NCBI GenBank assembly: GCA_025355995.1
Contig: JANXYQ010000096.1
Location: 46,147-110,146, forward strand
Source: Spirochaetaceae bacterium
Lineage (GTDB): Bacteria; Spirochaetota; Spirochaetia; Treponematales; Rectinemataceae
Direction: 5' to 3'
DNA: 64,000 nucleotides
A program made the position numbers and the translations under genes. This document shows, piece by piece, positions 1 to 7,853 of the stretch (the stretch's first letter is position 1; every line of letters starts with the position of its first letter). The notes under the pieces were generated by a model. The model had not been told where the DNA came from. It ran no database searches and was given only the letters and a program-made list of their open reading frames with translations.

Positions 1-429
1 ACGACGAAATTCGACAATACCTCTTTGAATACCAGCGATTCGCAGCCGCTCGAAGATAAGGAATCCTTCCTCGTGATCAGCGCCCTCCTCAAGTACCCCG
101 TGAGTCTTGGGTCGGTTTCGCTTTTCCCGCTCGGGGGGATCGAGTATGACCTGAATCTGAGCTATAAGGATTCGAACGGCAATGACCTTAAGACGGGATC
201 CGATACAACCTGGGAAGCCGGGCTTAACCACCTCTTCCTTCAGGTCGGCGCCGGCGCCGCGTTCAATTTCGGGAAGGTGGTCGTCAGCCCCGAGTTCGTT
301 TTTGGCTGGAAGGTCAAAACGTCGCAGGATACCGCGATTGAAGACCACTTCACCGGCTTGGGCTGGGACTCGGTCTCCGTCAAAGAAACCAAGCTCGACT
401 TTGGGCTGCTGGTCGGCGTTCAGATCTAG
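1..429 (+). CDS. Outer-membrane beta-barrel-like protein, C-terminal part
   Basis: The reading frame is open from the first base, so the N-terminus lies outside the window; 142 codons are visible. The protein alternates short hydrophobic and polar stretches rich in Gly, aromatic and acidic residues (for example LFPLGGIEYDLNLSY, then GAAFNFGKVVVSPEFVFGW) and ends in strand-like LDFGLLVGVQI, as porin-like barrels do. No specific family is recognised. A terminator follows 24 bases after the stop, so it ends its transcription unit. The function is unknown; a barrel location in the outer membrane is inference from the strand pattern. Confidence 0.6.
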   Translation, partial: TTKFDNTSLNTSDSQPLEDKESFLVISALLKYPVSLGSVSLFPLGGIEYDLNLSYKDSNGNDLKTGSDTTWEAGLNHLFLQVGAGAAFNFGKVVVSPEFVFGWKVKTSQDTAIEDHFTGLGWDSVSVKETKLDFGLLVGVQI

Positions 430-453
430 GCTGAGGATTTATTCTGAATCAGG

Positions 454-489
454 GGGCCGTCCGGCGTTTTTCGCCGTGCGGCCCTTTTT
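454..489 (+). terminator. Rho-independent terminator after the beta-barrel gene
   Basis: GGGCCG pairs with CGGCCC and CGGCG pairs with CGCCG around a TTTTT loop, with a two-base internal mismatch. A run of five T follows directly. This is the classic intrinsic form and separates the barrel gene from the XRE regulator. Confidence 0.85.
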
Positions 490-500
490 GCTTCTGATAC

Positions 501-527
501 GCTCTCTTTGAGAGAGTGGCGCTCTCT
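501..527. promoter_or_regulatory. Triple half-site palindrome before the XRE gene (candidate operator)
   Basis: Three alternating half-sites CTCTCT, AGAGAG and CTCTCT lie with 3 and 5 base spacers. They make two overlapping perfect palindromes that end one base before the ATG at 529. Xre-family repressors commonly bind such sites in their own promoters. Autoregulation is inference. Confidence 0.5.
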
Positions 528-528
528 T

Positions 529-945
529 ATGGCGAATTGCTTTTCCCGCATGGACTTCTACCATGTCCTCGTGACCGAGTTGCATCGCCTTCTATTCCGT
601 AACATGAAGCGCTATAGGAAATTCCTTGGCATTACGCAGGCCGAGCTCGCCGAAAAGGCGGGCATCTCGGTGGGCTTCGTCGGAGAGGTCGAGATGGGAA
701 GGAAATTCCCCTCGCCGGAAAAGCTCGAGGGCATCGCGAAAGCCCTCGGCGTGCGGGCCTTCCGCCTCCTGATGGGACCCGAGGACGTGACCGACGCCAT
801 GGGACCCGACGCCGTGTACGAGACGGCCGAAAAGCTGAAGGCACGGCTTTCCAACGAAATCGACCAATTCGTCAAGGAAGTCGACCCGAAGAACAAGCCG
901 CCGCCGGTCTATTTCCATAACGGGAAGAGGCTCCGGGGCCGCTGA
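529..945 (+). CDS. XRE-family helix-turn-helix regulator
   Basis: This 138-residue protein has a Cro/CI-type HTH near residues 26-80: RNMKRYRKFLGITQAELAE, then the recognition-helix region GISVGFVGEVEMGRKFPS and a KLEGIAKALGV helix. The C-terminal 50 residues are charged, helical and of no recognised family. The start is uncertain. ATGs exist at 529, 550 and 604 and none has a Shine-Dalgarno sequence; 604 would still keep the HTH. The gene sits between a terminator and radA with a palindromic site touching its start, which suggests autorepression. Its target genes are unknown. Confidence 0.8.
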   Translation: MANCFSRMDFYHVLVTELHRLLFRNMKRYRKFLGITQAELAEKAGISVGFVGEVEMGRKFPSPEKLEGIAKALGVRAFRLLMGPEDVTDAMGPDAVYETAEKLKARLSNEIDQFVKEVDPKNKPPPVYFHNGKRLRGR

Positions 946-964
946 CTCGGGGCTTCGATTATCC

Positions 965-993
965 TTGCCCCGGCCTCCTCCATCCCATAGGAT
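965..993 (+). promoter_or_regulatory. Promoter of radA (leaderless type)
   Basis: TTGCCC - 17 bases - TAGGAT. The -10 box ends 8 bases before the radA ATG and no Shine-Dalgarno sequence is present, so transcription would start at or next to the start codon. The hexamers match the sigma70 consensus only partly. Confidence 0.5.
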
Positions 994-1001
994 ACTAGCC
1001 C

Positions 1002-2390
1002 ATGGCGACGAAACCGAAGGGACCCGTATACCGCTGCTCGAACTGCGCCCATATTGAGCCTAAATGGCTCGGGCGCTGCCCCGAGTGCGGCCAATGGAAT
1101 ACGCTCCGCGAGTCCGCCCAGGCGCAGGGAAGGCCCGATAGGGCGGGGGAGACCTTTCCCCTGCCCATAGCGTCCATCGATCCGGGGCAGGGAACGCGCC
1201 TTCCTTCTGGCTTGGCGGAGATGGATCGAGTGCTGGGCGGGGGGCTCATGCGCGGCTCGGTGACCCTGATCGGCGGGGAGCCCGGAATAGGCAAGAGCAC
1301 CCTCCTGCTCCAGCTCTGCGCCCGAGCCGGGACCGCGGGGCGGATCCTCTACGTGTCGGGCGAGGAATCGCCGGCGCAGATCCGGATGAGGGCCGACCGC
1401 CTGGGCGCGTTGCGCGACACCATAGAGGTCTTCTGCTCCTGCGACCTCGATCTCGTCCGCTCGACCCTGGACGCGCTCAAGCCCTCGATCGCGGTGATCG
1501 ACTCGATCCAGACGCTCAGGGCCGAGGAGGCGGGGTCGGTCCCGGGCACGGCCAACCAGATCAAGTACTGCGCCCAGGAGCTCTCGGCCTGGGCGAAGGC
1601 CCACGACTCGGCCCTGATCCTGGTGGCGCACGTCACCAAGGAGGGCGCGATCGCCGGCCCCAAGGCCGCCGAGCACCTCGTCGACGCCGTCCTGAGCTTC
1701 GAGCAGGGCGAGGGTGACATGCGCGTGCTGCGGGCGAGCAAGAACCGCTTCGGCAGCGCGGAGGAAGTGGGCATTTTCCGGATGGGCGAGGCGGGGCTCG
1801 AGGAGGTGGCCGATCCCTCGGGGCTCTTCCTCGTGAGGCGGGAGGGGGGCTCTCTGCCCGTGGGCGCGGCGGTCGCCCCCGTCCACGAGGGCTCGCGCGT
1901 GCTCCTGGTCGAGATCCAGGCCCTCACCGTCTCCGCCAAGGCGGGGATCACCCGGGTCTACTCCGAGAGGATCGAGACGGGACGCGTTAGCCGAATCGCG
2001 GCGATCCTGGAGAAGCACACGGGGCTGAGGTTCTCGGACCAGGATATCTACGTCAACGTTGCGGGCGGCATGCGCCTCACCGAGCCGGGGATCGACCTCG
2101 CCCTCGCCTGCGCCCTCTTTTCCGCCCGCTCGGACGTCGCGCTACCCGCGAATACCGCCCTCGCCGGGGAGCTCTCGCTGGCCGGGGAATTGCGGCCGGT
2201 CCGCCAGATGAGGCGGAGAGCCAAGGCCGCGGCCGCGCTGGGCTTCTCTCGCCTCCTGGGTCCTCCCGAGGTCGCAGGAGAGGGCGGCAAGGCAAAGGCG
2301 AAGGCCGGGGGGAGCGAGTTCCGCGAGGCGGCCGCCTGGGCCGAGGCTTCGGATATCAAGTCCGCCTTGAAAGCGTTGTTCGGTAAATAG
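1002..2390 (+). CDS. radA: DNA repair protein RadA (Sms)
   Basis: RadA is a hexameric ATPase that drives branch migration of recombination intermediates and processes stalled forks. This 462-residue protein, of normal length, has the full architecture: an N-terminal zinc finger (C12, C15, C26, C29), a RecA-like core with Walker A GGEPGIGKST at residues 91-100, the family-specific KNRFG motif at 247-251, and a C-terminal Lon-protease-like domain (GGMRLTEPGIDLALACAL). It is monocistronic. Its ATG follows the -10 box by only 8 bases with no ribosome site, which suggests a leaderless message. Confidence 0.97.
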   Translation: MATKPKGPVYRCSNCAHIEPKWLGRCPECGQWNTLRESAQAQGRPDRAGETFPLPIASIDPGQGTRLPSGLAEMDRVLGGGLMRGSVTLIGGEPGIGKSTLLLQLCARAGTAGRILYVSGEESPAQIRMRADRLGALRDTIEVFCSCDLDLVRSTLDALKPSIAVIDSIQTLRAEEAGSVPGTANQIKYCAQELSAWAKAHDSALILVAHVTKEGAIAGPKAAEHLVDAVLSFEQGEGDMRVLRASKNRFGSAEEVGIFRMGEAGLEEVADPSGLFLVRREGGSLPVGAAVAPVHEGSRVLLVEIQALTVSAKAGITRVYSERIETGRVSRIAAILEKHTGLRFSDQDIYVNVAGGMRLTEPGIDLALACALFSARSDVALPANTALAGELSLAGELRPVRQMRRRAKAAAALGFSRLLGPPEVAGEGGKAKAKAGGSEFREAAAWAEASDIKSALKALFGK

Positions 2391-2423
2391 CCGGGATTCG
2401 CGGTTCCGCAGGCCCCCGTTAAC

Positions 2424-2452
2424 TTCCAATACTCATTTCCTCGCACTATACT
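2424..2452 (+). promoter_or_regulatory. Promoter of malQ
   Basis: TTCCAA - 17 bases - TATACT. The -10 is strong and the -35 weak. A normal ribosome site (GGGAAGGGG, 2456-2464) follows before the ATG at 2474, unlike the leaderless promoters elsewhere in the window. Confidence 0.5.
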
Positions 2453-2473
2453 TGCGGGAAGGGGTCAACTGGC

Positions 2474-4522
2474 ATGAAATTCACCCAGGGCGAGCGTCGT
2501 CTCAGCGGTATCGCTATTCCGCTATCCGCCATCCGCAGCGAGTCGTCGCCGGGTTGCGGCGAATTCCCCGACTTGGCGCGAGCGGCCGATCTGGCCTCCG
2601 CCTGGGGCTTCGATCTCGTCCAGCTCCTGCCTGTCAACGATTCGGGCTTCCAAAGCTCGCCCTATTTCGCTCTCTCCGCCTTCGCGCTCAACCCCATCTA
2701 TATAAGGATAGGCGATCTGCCCGAGCTCTCGGCCGGGGCCTCGAGCCTAAAGGCGGAGGCAGAAGCCCTCGTCGACCGCTACTCGGGCTCGGAGAGGGTT
2801 CCCTACGAGGCCCTGCTCAAGGACAAGCTGGCCCTGCTCCGCACGATATGGCTCTCCGCGAGCACGGGCGCGCGCGGTCGCGCCCTCCTCGAGGAGCTCG
2901 AGCTCTGGATCGCCGCGAATCCCTGGTCCAGGGACTACGCCGCCTTCGTCGCCCTCAAGTCGCAGAACGGCGAGAAGCCCTGGTGGGAATGGCCGCGCCT
3001 CCGCGATCCCGGCAGCGACGACATAGCCTCGCTCTGGAAGGACAAGAATCTCGCGACGGAGCTGCGCTTTTGGGCCTGGTTGCAGCTGAGGGCCGCCGCG
3101 CAGTTCGCGGCCGCGGCGAACTGCCTCGCGGAGAAGGGCATCGCCCTGATGGGCGACATACCGATATTGATGAACGCGGATTCCGCCGACGTATGGGCGA
3201 GGCGCGGCTGCTTCTCCCTCGAGCTGTCCGCCGGCGCGCCTCCCGACATGTACTCGAGCTCGGGCCAGAATTGGGGCTTCCCGATCTACGACTGGGAGGT
3301 CCTAGAGCGCCAGGGCTACGCCTTCTGGGTCGAGCGCCTCGCGGAGGCGGACAAATATTACTCCTGCTACCGCATAGACCACGTCCTCGGCTTCTTCCGC
3401 ATCTGGTCGCTCTCGGAGCGCGATAGGACGGGAGCGTTGGGGCGCTTCATCCCCGATATCCCGCTCAAGCGGGAGGAGTTCGAGGCCCTCGGCTTCGGTC
3501 CCGAGAGGAGGCGTTGGCTGTCGAGGCCGCACGTCCCGTCGTGGAAGCTCGTCCAGGCGGCGGGCGAGTCGGCTGCCAAGGGCGCCGTCGCCGCCGCCCT
3601 CGACCGGATCGGCGAAGAGGATCTCTTTCTTTTCAAAGAAGGAATCAAGGGGGAAAAGGATATCGAGGCCCTGCCCTCGCTTTCGCCCGCCGCCAGGGAC
3701 TTCCTCCTCGCCGCGTGGAGGGACCGAGCCTTCATCGAGTACGAGCCCGGGTCCTTCATCCCGACCTGGAGCTACCGCTCTTCCTCCTGCTGGCCCAGCC
3801 TCTCCGACGGGGAGAGGGTCGAGCTCGAGGGCCTCATCGGGCGGAAGAGGGCTCAGGCGGAGGAGCTCTGGGCGAAGACGGGCAGGAAACTCCTAGGCAC
3901 GCTCTCCAAGGCGGTTCCCATGCTTCCCTGCGCGGAGGACTTGGGCTCCGTCCCCGACTGTGTCCCCAGGGTCCTCGAGGAGCTCGGCATACTTGGCCTC
4001 CGGGTCCTGCGCTGGACCAGGCGCTGGAACGAGGGCGGACAGCCCTACATCCCTATCGGCGACTACCCGAGGCTCTCCGTGGCCAGCCCCTCGGTCCACG
4101 ATTCGTCGTCGATCCGGGAGTGGTGGGAGGGCGAGGCCGACCGGGAGGGGACCTGGCGCTTCGCCTCCGCCGCGCTCGAGAGGGACCTCGGGGCCTGTCC
4201 CGATCGCCTCTCCCCGGAGCAGGTCGAACCGCTGCTAGAGCTCATCGCCCGGTCCGCCTCGCGCTTCGCGGTCTATCCCCTTCAGGACCTCCTCGCGATG
4301 AGCGCGAAGCTGCGTCCCGCCGATCCGAAAGGCGAGAGGATCAACGTGCCCGGCACGGTGGGGATCGGCAATTGGTCCTATCGGGCTCCCGCGACAATCG
4401 ACGCGATCCTGGAGGAGAAGAAGCTGGCGGCCAAGGCCCGCGCCTTGGCGAAGATCAGGACCGTACCTAAAGCTCCGGTGCCTAAAGCCCCGGTCCCGAA
4501 TAAATCCGGCGCGAGGAAGTGA
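2474..4522 (+). CDS. malQ: 4-alpha-glucanotransferase (GH77 amylomaltase)
   Basis: The enzyme transfers alpha-1,4-glucan segments between maltodextrins in cytoplasmic glycogen/maltodextrin metabolism. GH77 signatures are clear: QLLPVNDSGFQSSPYFALSA near residue 50, the nucleophile motif RIDHVLGFF (D302), the acid/base motif AEDLG (E488) and SVHDSSS with the third acid (D543). At 682 residues it is longer than the roughly 500-residue bacterial type, with extra sequence between the N-terminal motif and the nucleophile. The C-terminus ends in a short VPKAP repeat with no known role. The next gene, a GH3-like protein, begins 9 bases after the stop, so the two are probably co-transcribed. Confidence 0.93.
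   Translation: MKFTQGERRLSGIAIPLSAIRSESSPGCGEFPDLARAADLASAWGFDLVQLLPVNDSGFQSSPYFALSAFALNPIYIRIGDLPELSAGASSLKAEAEALVDRYSGSERVPYEALLKDKLALLRTIWLSASTGARGRALLEELELWIAANPWSRDYAAFVALKSQNGEKPWWEWPRLRDPGSDDIASLWKDKNLATELRFWAWLQLRAAAQFAAAANCLAEKGIALMGDIPILMNADSADVWARRGCFSLELSAGAPPDMYSSSGQNWGFPIYDWEVLERQGYAFWVERLAEADKYYSCYRIDHVLGFFRIWSLSERDRTGALGRFIPDIPLKREEFEALGFGPERRRWLSRPHVPSWKLVQAAGESAAKGAVAAALDRIGEEDLFLFKEGIKGEKDIEALPSLSPAARDFLLAAWRDRAFIEYEPGSFIPTWSYRSSSCWPSLSDGERVELEGLIGRKRAQAEELWAKTGRKLLGTLSKAVPMLPCAEDLGSVPDCVPRVLEELGILGLRVLRWTRRWNEGGQPYIPIGDYPRLSVASPSVHDSSSIREWWEGEADREGTWRFASAALERDLGACPDRLSPEQVEPLLELIARSASRFAVYPLQDLLAMSAKLRPADPKGERINVPGTVGIGNWSYRAPATIDAILEEKKLAAKARALAKIRTVPKAPVPKAPVPNKSGARK
4463..4492 (+). 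repeat. 15-bp tandem duplication in the malQ tail
   Basis: Two copies of GTACCTAAAGCTCCG, differing at two positions, encode VPKAP twice near the end of MalQ. A third, partial VP follows. It lies outside the catalytic domain. Confidence 0.7.
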
Positions 4523-4530
4523 GGCGGGGT

Positions 4531-6105
4531 ATGTCACGCAGCACGCGCGCCGCTGGGCTGGTGTTGGGGGGCGTGAGGGGCCTGTCCCCCCTCGGATCCG
4601 ATGACGGCGCGGTGGAACTCCTCGATTCCTACGCCTCCGCGGGGATATTCGCGTATCTCCTCCCCGGATTCCTCGCGCAGGAGCCCGAGCGGCTCGGCGG
4701 CCTCGTCGCGATCGCCCGCCGGGCCTCGGCGTCGGCGGGACTGGGAAAGGCCCTCGTTGCGATCGGCGGCGACGGCCTTCCGGCCTTCGGCCTCCCTCCC
4801 TTTCCTGACGCCCCTACGCCCCTCGGGCTAGCCTCCCTGAAATCCCCGAGGGCGGCGATGAGGGCGGGCCTCCTCCTCGGCTCCCTCCTATCCTCCTGCG
4901 GCGTAGACTTGGTCATGGCTCCCCGGCTCGACCTCGCGAGCGACCCCAAGGACCCGGCAGGCGCCCTCGGGGGCTTCGGAGAGGACAGCCGCCTGGCGGG
5001 ACTGCTCGGCTCGGCCTACGCTCGGGCCCTCAAGCGCGCGGGCGTCGAGGCCTGCATAGGCCGATTCCCGGGGCTCGGGGCGACCTGCAGCGATTGCTAC
5101 GAAGGCATGCCCTTCATTTCCCTCCCGGTCGAGCGCCTGGAGCGCTGCGAGATGCGCCCCTTCTCGCGGGCCGTGGCCGCGGGCGCGGCCGCCGTCCTCG
5201 TGGGGAGAGTCCTCGTTCCCGCCCTCGAGAGCGAGCGCATACCCGCCTCCGCGAGCGCCCGGGTGATAGAGGGGCGGCTCCGGGAATCGCTGGGCTTCCG
5301 GGGCATCGTGATCGGCGACGATGTCGGTCCCGAGGAGGATAGCGGCAAGGCCGCGGTGCTCGGCGCGCTGGCCGGCTGCGACCTCTGCCTCTATACCCGG
5401 CCCGAAGCGGCGCTGGCGTCAGCGGCGGCGCTGGAAAAGGCGGCCGCGATGGGGGAGCTCCCGGCGGTCCGCGTCGAGATGGTCCGCAGGCGCCTGGATT
5501 CGCTGCTCTCCAGTCGTCCCGCCCCCGCGCCCAGCCCCGTGGGCCGCCGCTTTTTCCCGGCGGCGCGCCGCCTCGCGAGGGCGAGGCGCGATATAGAGGA
5601 GAGCGTGAGCCTGCTGCGAGGCTCCCTGACCCTACGGGGCGGAGAGTCGGGCAGCTTCGAGGGCGCCTTCATCCTCGTATTCCTCCCTCCTGCCGGCGCG
5701 CCCGATGCCCCCGAGTCCGATGCCGTCCTCGCGGCCCTCCGCTCCGAGCTCCCCGGCGCCGAGATCCTAGGCTTGAGCGCGGACCCCGGAAACGAGGCGA
5801 CGGATGAGCTCGCGCGCCTCGTTTCCGCGCGCGGCCGTTTTCCGGAAGCGGCCATCCTCACCTACGACGCGCACTTTCGCCCGGCGCAGGAGGGCTTGGC
5901 GAGGCTCGTAGAGGAGTTCATCCCCGATTATCGGGTGATAGCGATGCGCGATCCCTACGACGCCGCCTTTTTCCCGCGAGCGATCGGCCTCGGAGCCGCC
6001 TACGGCTTCTCGGAAGGCGGGGCCCGAGCGATCGCGCGCCTTCTGGCGGGCCGGACCAAGGCCCGGGGGGGGCGGCCGGTAGAGGTTATCGGACTCGAAG
6101 TCTAG
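4531..6105 (+). CDS. GH3 (NagZ-like) glycosidase homologue, divergent
   Basis: This 524-residue protein follows the GH3 / beta-N-acetylhexosaminidase plan: an N-terminal barrel with the equivalent of the KHFPGHG loop (here GRFPGLGATCSD), LPVERLERCEMRPFSRA, and the nucleophile segment LGFRGIVIGDDV near residues 255-265. A second domain follows (FILVFLPPAGAPDAPESDAV onward, ending VEVIGLEV), as in two-domain GH3 proteins. The two His residues of the KHFPGHG loop are absent, including the one used as general acid in NagZ, so activity may be altered or lost. ATG at 4531 is preferred over an upstream GTG that overlaps the malQ stop. It lies in the malQ operon, but its substrate is unknown. Confidence 0.75.
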   Translation: MSRSTRAAGLVLGGVRGLSPLGSDDGAVELLDSYASAGIFAYLLPGFLAQEPERLGGLVAIARRASASAGLGKALVAIGGDGLPAFGLPPFPDAPTPLGLASLKSPRAAMRAGLLLGSLLSSCGVDLVMAPRLDLASDPKDPAGALGGFGEDSRLAGLLGSAYARALKRAGVEACIGRFPGLGATCSDCYEGMPFISLPVERLERCEMRPFSRAVAAGAAAVLVGRVLVPALESERIPASASARVIEGRLRESLGFRGIVIGDDVGPEEDSGKAAVLGALAGCDLCLYTRPEAALASAAALEKAAAMGELPAVRVEMVRRRLDSLLSSRPAPAPSPVGRRFFPAARRLARARRDIEESVSLLRGSLTLRGGESGSFEGAFILVFLPPAGAPDAPESDAVLAALRSELPGAEILGLSADPGNEATDELARLVSARGRFPEAAILTYDAHFRPAQEGLARLVEEFIPDYRVIAMRDPYDAAFFPRAIGLGAAYGFSEGGARAIARLLAGRTKARGGRPVEVIGLEV

Positions 6106-6127
6106 GCCTTCTCCGTCCCGAGCTTCC

Positions 6128-6156
6128 TTGACAGCTGTCGCCCTCCCGGCTAGAGT
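6128..6156 (+). promoter_or_regulatory. Promoter of the gate-domain protein (leaderless type)
   Basis: TTGACA (perfect -35) - 17 bases - TAGAGT. The ATG lies 9 bases after the -10 with no Shine-Dalgarno sequence between them. Confidence 0.7.
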
Positions 6157-6165
6157 CGCTACCAC

Positions 6166-7131
6166 ATGGAGGAAAACCAGGAAAAGTCGCGGATATCGCG
6201 GGTCATGGCCGCTTCCGGCTCGGGCTTTTCGAGGGCCCTCCGCGCTATATGGTTCCTCCTGCGAATCATAATCCCGCTAACCCTGGCAATCGCCTTCCTC
6301 GATCGGCTGGGCGTAATGCCCTGGATTGCCAGGCTCATGGCGCCCGCGACGGCCCTCGTCGGCCTTCCCGGCGAGGCGGCCCTCGTTTTCTTGGCCTCGA
6401 TTTTCCTGAATGTCTATGGCGCGATCGCGGTAGCTTGCTCCCTGTCCCTCGACCTGCGGGCGATGACCATCCTGGCCGTAATGTGCATGACGGCGCATAA
6501 CCTGATCGTAGAGACGGCGGCCATGAAGAAGACGGGATCCCCGGTCGCCAAGATGGTCCTCCTGAGGATCTGCGCCGCCCTCGCCTCCGGCTTCGCCTTC
6601 AGGTTCCTCCTCCCGGGCTATCTGTCCTCGGTCGCCTTCTCGTCCGCGGCTTCGGGGCGGGATGCCGACCTCCTCGCCATGCTGGGAGGCTGGGGGCTAT
6701 CGACCGCGGCCGTCGCGCTGAAGATCGCCCTCGTCGTCGTGGCCGTGAACGTCGCCCAGCGCCTCCTGGAAGAATTCAAGGCTATGGAGCTGCTCGCGAG
6801 GCTCTTCGCGCCGGTGATGAGGCTTTTCGGCTTGCCGAGGGAGGCTAGCCAGCTCTGGATCGGGATCAACGTCGTCGGCTATCCCTACGGAGCCCTCATG
6901 GTCGCGGAGCGGATGAGCGCCGGGAGAATGAAGCCCCAGGACGGCGATCTCGTCAATCATCACGCGGCCCTCTGCCACTCCCTTCTCGAGGGAACGGTCT
7001 TGTTCTGCGCCTTCGGCGTCCCGCTGTTCTGGGTCACCGTCCCGCGGCTCGCCCTCGCCCTCGTCTCGGTCTGGGTCGAACGGGCGCGGCGCCGCTTCTT
7101 CCGCCGCTCTTTCCGCGTCGGTACCGCATAG
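6166..7131 (+). CDS. Nucleoside-recognition (Gate) domain membrane protein
   Basis: This 321-residue inner-membrane protein has about eight hydrophobic segments and two related halves, each with a gate-like motif: LMAPATALVGLPGEAALVF near residue 57 and LFAPVMRLFGLPREASQLW near residue 211. This internal duplication is typical of the nucleoside-recognition/Gate family (SpmA/SpmB, YjiH and nucleoside-transporter relatives). The transported ligand cannot be read from sequence. It is monocistronic, with a near-consensus promoter ending 9 bases before the ATG. The strongly basic C-terminus (RARRRFFRRSFR) would stay in the cytoplasm by the positive-inside rule. Confidence 0.8.
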   Translation: MEENQEKSRISRVMAASGSGFSRALRAIWFLLRIIIPLTLAIAFLDRLGVMPWIARLMAPATALVGLPGEAALVFLASIFLNVYGAIAVACSLSLDLRAMTILAVMCMTAHNLIVETAAMKKTGSPVAKMVLLRICAALASGFAFRFLLPGYLSSVAFSSAASGRDADLLAMLGGWGLSTAAVALKIALVVVAVNVAQRLLEEFKAMELLARLFAPVMRLFGLPREASQLWIGINVVGYPYGALMVAERMSAGRMKPQDGDLVNHHAALCHSLLEGTVLFCAFGVPLFWVTVPRLALALVSVWVERARRRFFRRSFRVGTA

Positions 7132-7150
7132 TCCCATAGCGGTTCCCGCT

Positions 7151-7179
7151 GGCCGCGATCCCTGCGGCCGTTGTATATT
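7151..7179 (+). promoter_or_regulatory. Palindrome and -10 element before clpP
   Basis: GGCCGC and GCGGCC form a perfect inverted repeat around 7 bases, ending 4 bases before TATATT (7174-7179). No good -35 hexamer exists at the usual distance; the palindrome occupies that place. It could be an activator/repressor site or the 3' hairpin of the upstream gene. Confidence 0.4.
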
Positions 7180-7235
7180 CTTACTCCGGCGGGCCGAGCT
7201 CGGATCCTCGAGACGGGCGCCGCGAAGGAGAATCC

Positions 7236-7853
7236 ATGAGCATAGAGCGCCAGCGCCCCCGTTTCGACGAGGACGACGATGAAGCCAAGGCCCCGCCCCC
7301 CCGCCCGGAGGACGCCCTCGCCGAGCGCTTCCTCAAAACCAGGACGATCCTTCTCTCGGGCGAGATAGACAAGGAGTCCAGCGAGCGCTTCATACGCCAG
7401 CTCCTCCTCCTCGAAAGCCTCGGCGGCGAGCCTATCACCGTGCTCATCGACTCGCCGGGCGGCGACGTGGACGCCGGCTACGCCATCTTCGACATGATTC
7501 GCTTCGTCGCCGCGCCGGTGCGCATCGTAGGCATGGGCCTCGTCGCGAGCGCGGCCGCCTTGATCCTCCTCGCGGTGCCCAAGGACAGGAGGCAAGGCCT
7601 CCCCAACTCGCATTACCTGATCCACCAGCCCCTCTCGGGGATCCGGGGGGTCGCTACGGAGATCGAGATCCACGCCCGCGAGCTCGAGAAGACGCGGGAA
7701 CGGGTCAACAAGGTCATCGCGGACGAGACGGGCCAATCGATCGAGCGGGTGCGCAAGGACACCGATCGCGACTTCTGGATGAACGCCGAGGAGGCGATAG
7801 CCTACGGCCTAATCTCCCGGGTCGCCGCGGCGCGGGCGGACCTGGGCGCATGA
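7236..7853 (+). CDS. clpP: ClpP-family serine protease
   Basis: This is the proteolytic subunit of a Clp-type ATP-dependent protease. The 205-residue protein has the ClpP fold, with Ser105 (GLVASAAAL), His130 (YLIHQPLSG) and an Asp in DRDFW near 177-179 as the triad, plus the SPGG oxyanion-region motif near 73. Two features differ from classical ClpP: a Pro/Asp/Glu-rich N-terminal extension of about 27 residues where the axial loop should be, and Ala instead of Met after the active Ser. No ClpX or ClpA gene is adjacent. AAGGAG lies 5 bases before the ATG. The stop overlaps the purC start (ATGA), so the two are translationally coupled. Confidence 0.9.
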   Translation: MSIERQRPRFDEDDDEAKAPPPRPEDALAERFLKTRTILLSGEIDKESSERFIRQLLLLESLGGEPITVLIDSPGGDVDAGYAIFDMIRFVAAPVRIVGMGLVASAAALILLAVPKDRRQGLPNSHYLIHQPLSGIRGVATEIEIHARELEKTRERVNKVIADETGQSIERVRKDTDRDFWMNAEEAIAYGLISRVAAARADLGA

